Shown here piece by piece: positions 19,352-20,017 of a stretch of DNA of 20,017 nucleotides. The stretch is from contig JAHBMJ010002330.1 of NCBI GenBank assembly GCA_018398765.1, positions 1 through 20,017 on the forward strand. The letters run 5' to 3'. Under the pieces are notes generated by a model that was not told where the DNA came from, made no database searches, and worked only from the letters and a program-made list of their open reading frames with translations. The first letter of the stretch is position 1; each line of letters opens with the position of its first letter. The stretch is from Chromera velia (lineage: Eukaryota > Sar > Chromeraceae). The translations under genes and the position numbers were made by a program.

Positions 19352-20017
19352 TTATGGCACTTCTTTTTCCTCTTTTTCATGATCACTTTCTTCAATGTGA
19401 ATCGAATTGATCGGTGGTGGGAGCTGCTGAGAGCTTTTTCTCTGGCTTTTCGGTTTTCTAGGAGTGGGTGCTCTTGGGCTTCTATTCGGTTGTGGAGAGA
19501 TGACAACGGAGTGAGACGGAGAACCACGCACACGTTTGCTATTGCTGTTGGTGTTGGAACCGTCCTGTTTCTGGGTAGCTAAGCATCCAGAGTTAGTAAG
19601 TTCGGCTACCCTCTATGCCGCACCAGGGCCGACAATAAGCCCCTTGTGTTGGAGGTGAATATAGAAAGGTTGGTAGCCTTCCTCACCTGGAGTGATAACT
19701 TTCTCAGGAGGGGGAAGTTTCCCGCCAACCTTGATTCTCTTCTTATGCGTCTCTGTATATGGTGCAACCACGGCTTCTGCTTCATCTTTGGTGGGGAAAA
19801 ACGTTCACACGTCAGGCTACTTCATCCCCCCTGCCCCTTCCGACGACTTTTCCTGTTTTTCTTGGAGCAGTTACACATGTTTGTCAGACGTGATCGTCAA
19901 ACCATACTGATTGATGAGGTAGGTTTGAAAAGAACTGGTTGCCGCTGCTGCATACTCACAGCCATAAATAGTTTTTCCTTCCCTCTCGGCTCCTTATATT
20001 TTCACCTGACACTGAAT
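19352..20017 (-). pseudogene. Decayed reading frame, unrecognised
   Basis: One minus-strand frame from 19993 to 19352 shows protein-like composition but has internal stops at 19871-19873, 19817-19819, 19805-19807 and 19613-19615 and ends at TAA 19352-19354. Readable parts include TYLINQYGLTI, then KVGGKLPPPEKVITPGEEGY and FYIHLQHKGLIVGPG, and a Ser/Pro/Lys-rich tail ending EESDHEKEEKEVP. No frameshift is needed to join them. Some stops could instead lie in introns, in which case the gene would be live; the right end is cut by the window edge. The family is unknown. Confidence 0.38.

Overview
The window is nuclear DNA of a eukaryote. It contains GT-AG spliceosomal introns, a multi-exon gene for an ER membrane protein, Ty1/copia and LINE remnants, and abundant microsatellites; bacterial-style gene packing is absent. 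GCATGC is about fourfold over-represented (21 seen by eye, about 5 expected). Together with many mid-sized introns this fits a protist or alga, possibly an alveolate of the chromerid type. The organism call is inference and weak.

Layout. (1) 1-2034 is the 3' part of a Ty1/copia pol gene on +, with linker, reverse transcriptase and RNase H in one reading frame broken by four nonsense codons. (2) About 2793-4124 is a 5'-truncated LINE on + (end of the RT, C-terminal CCHC knuckle, 3' UTR, ATTC tail). (3) 4978-5685 (-) is an unrecognised ORF with a lysine tract, followed by a 51-bp minisatellite (5640-6150). (4) 6430-7200 is AT-rich non-coding DNA. (5) 7539-14548 (+) is a complete twelve-exon lipase maturation factor 1 (LMF1) gene, reconstructed here exon by exon: 1,992 coding bases, 663 residues, no frame break. 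Its introns carry most of the microsatellites. (6) 14550-15870 is AT-rich and non-coding, with ATTC and TA repeats. (7) Two divergent unrecognised genes, 15874-16491 (-) and 17122-18059 (+, three exons), share a 630-bp GCATGC-rich intergenic region. (8) 18060-20017 holds short repeats, palindromes and a decayed minus-strand reading frame at the right edge.

The clearest gene is LMF1, an ER membrane factor needed in animals for maturation of dimeric lipases. The most unusual signals are the splice donors (C at +3 in 8 of 11 LMF1 introns, GT at +5/+6 in 10 of 11, with a strong phase-2 bias and tandem GTCA donors), the long acidic insert in LMF1 exon 8, the 168-residue protein whose last splice completes a possible CCHH metal site, and a short motif shared by the 4978-5685 protein and the decayed frame at the right edge. 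I see no operon-like functional cluster.
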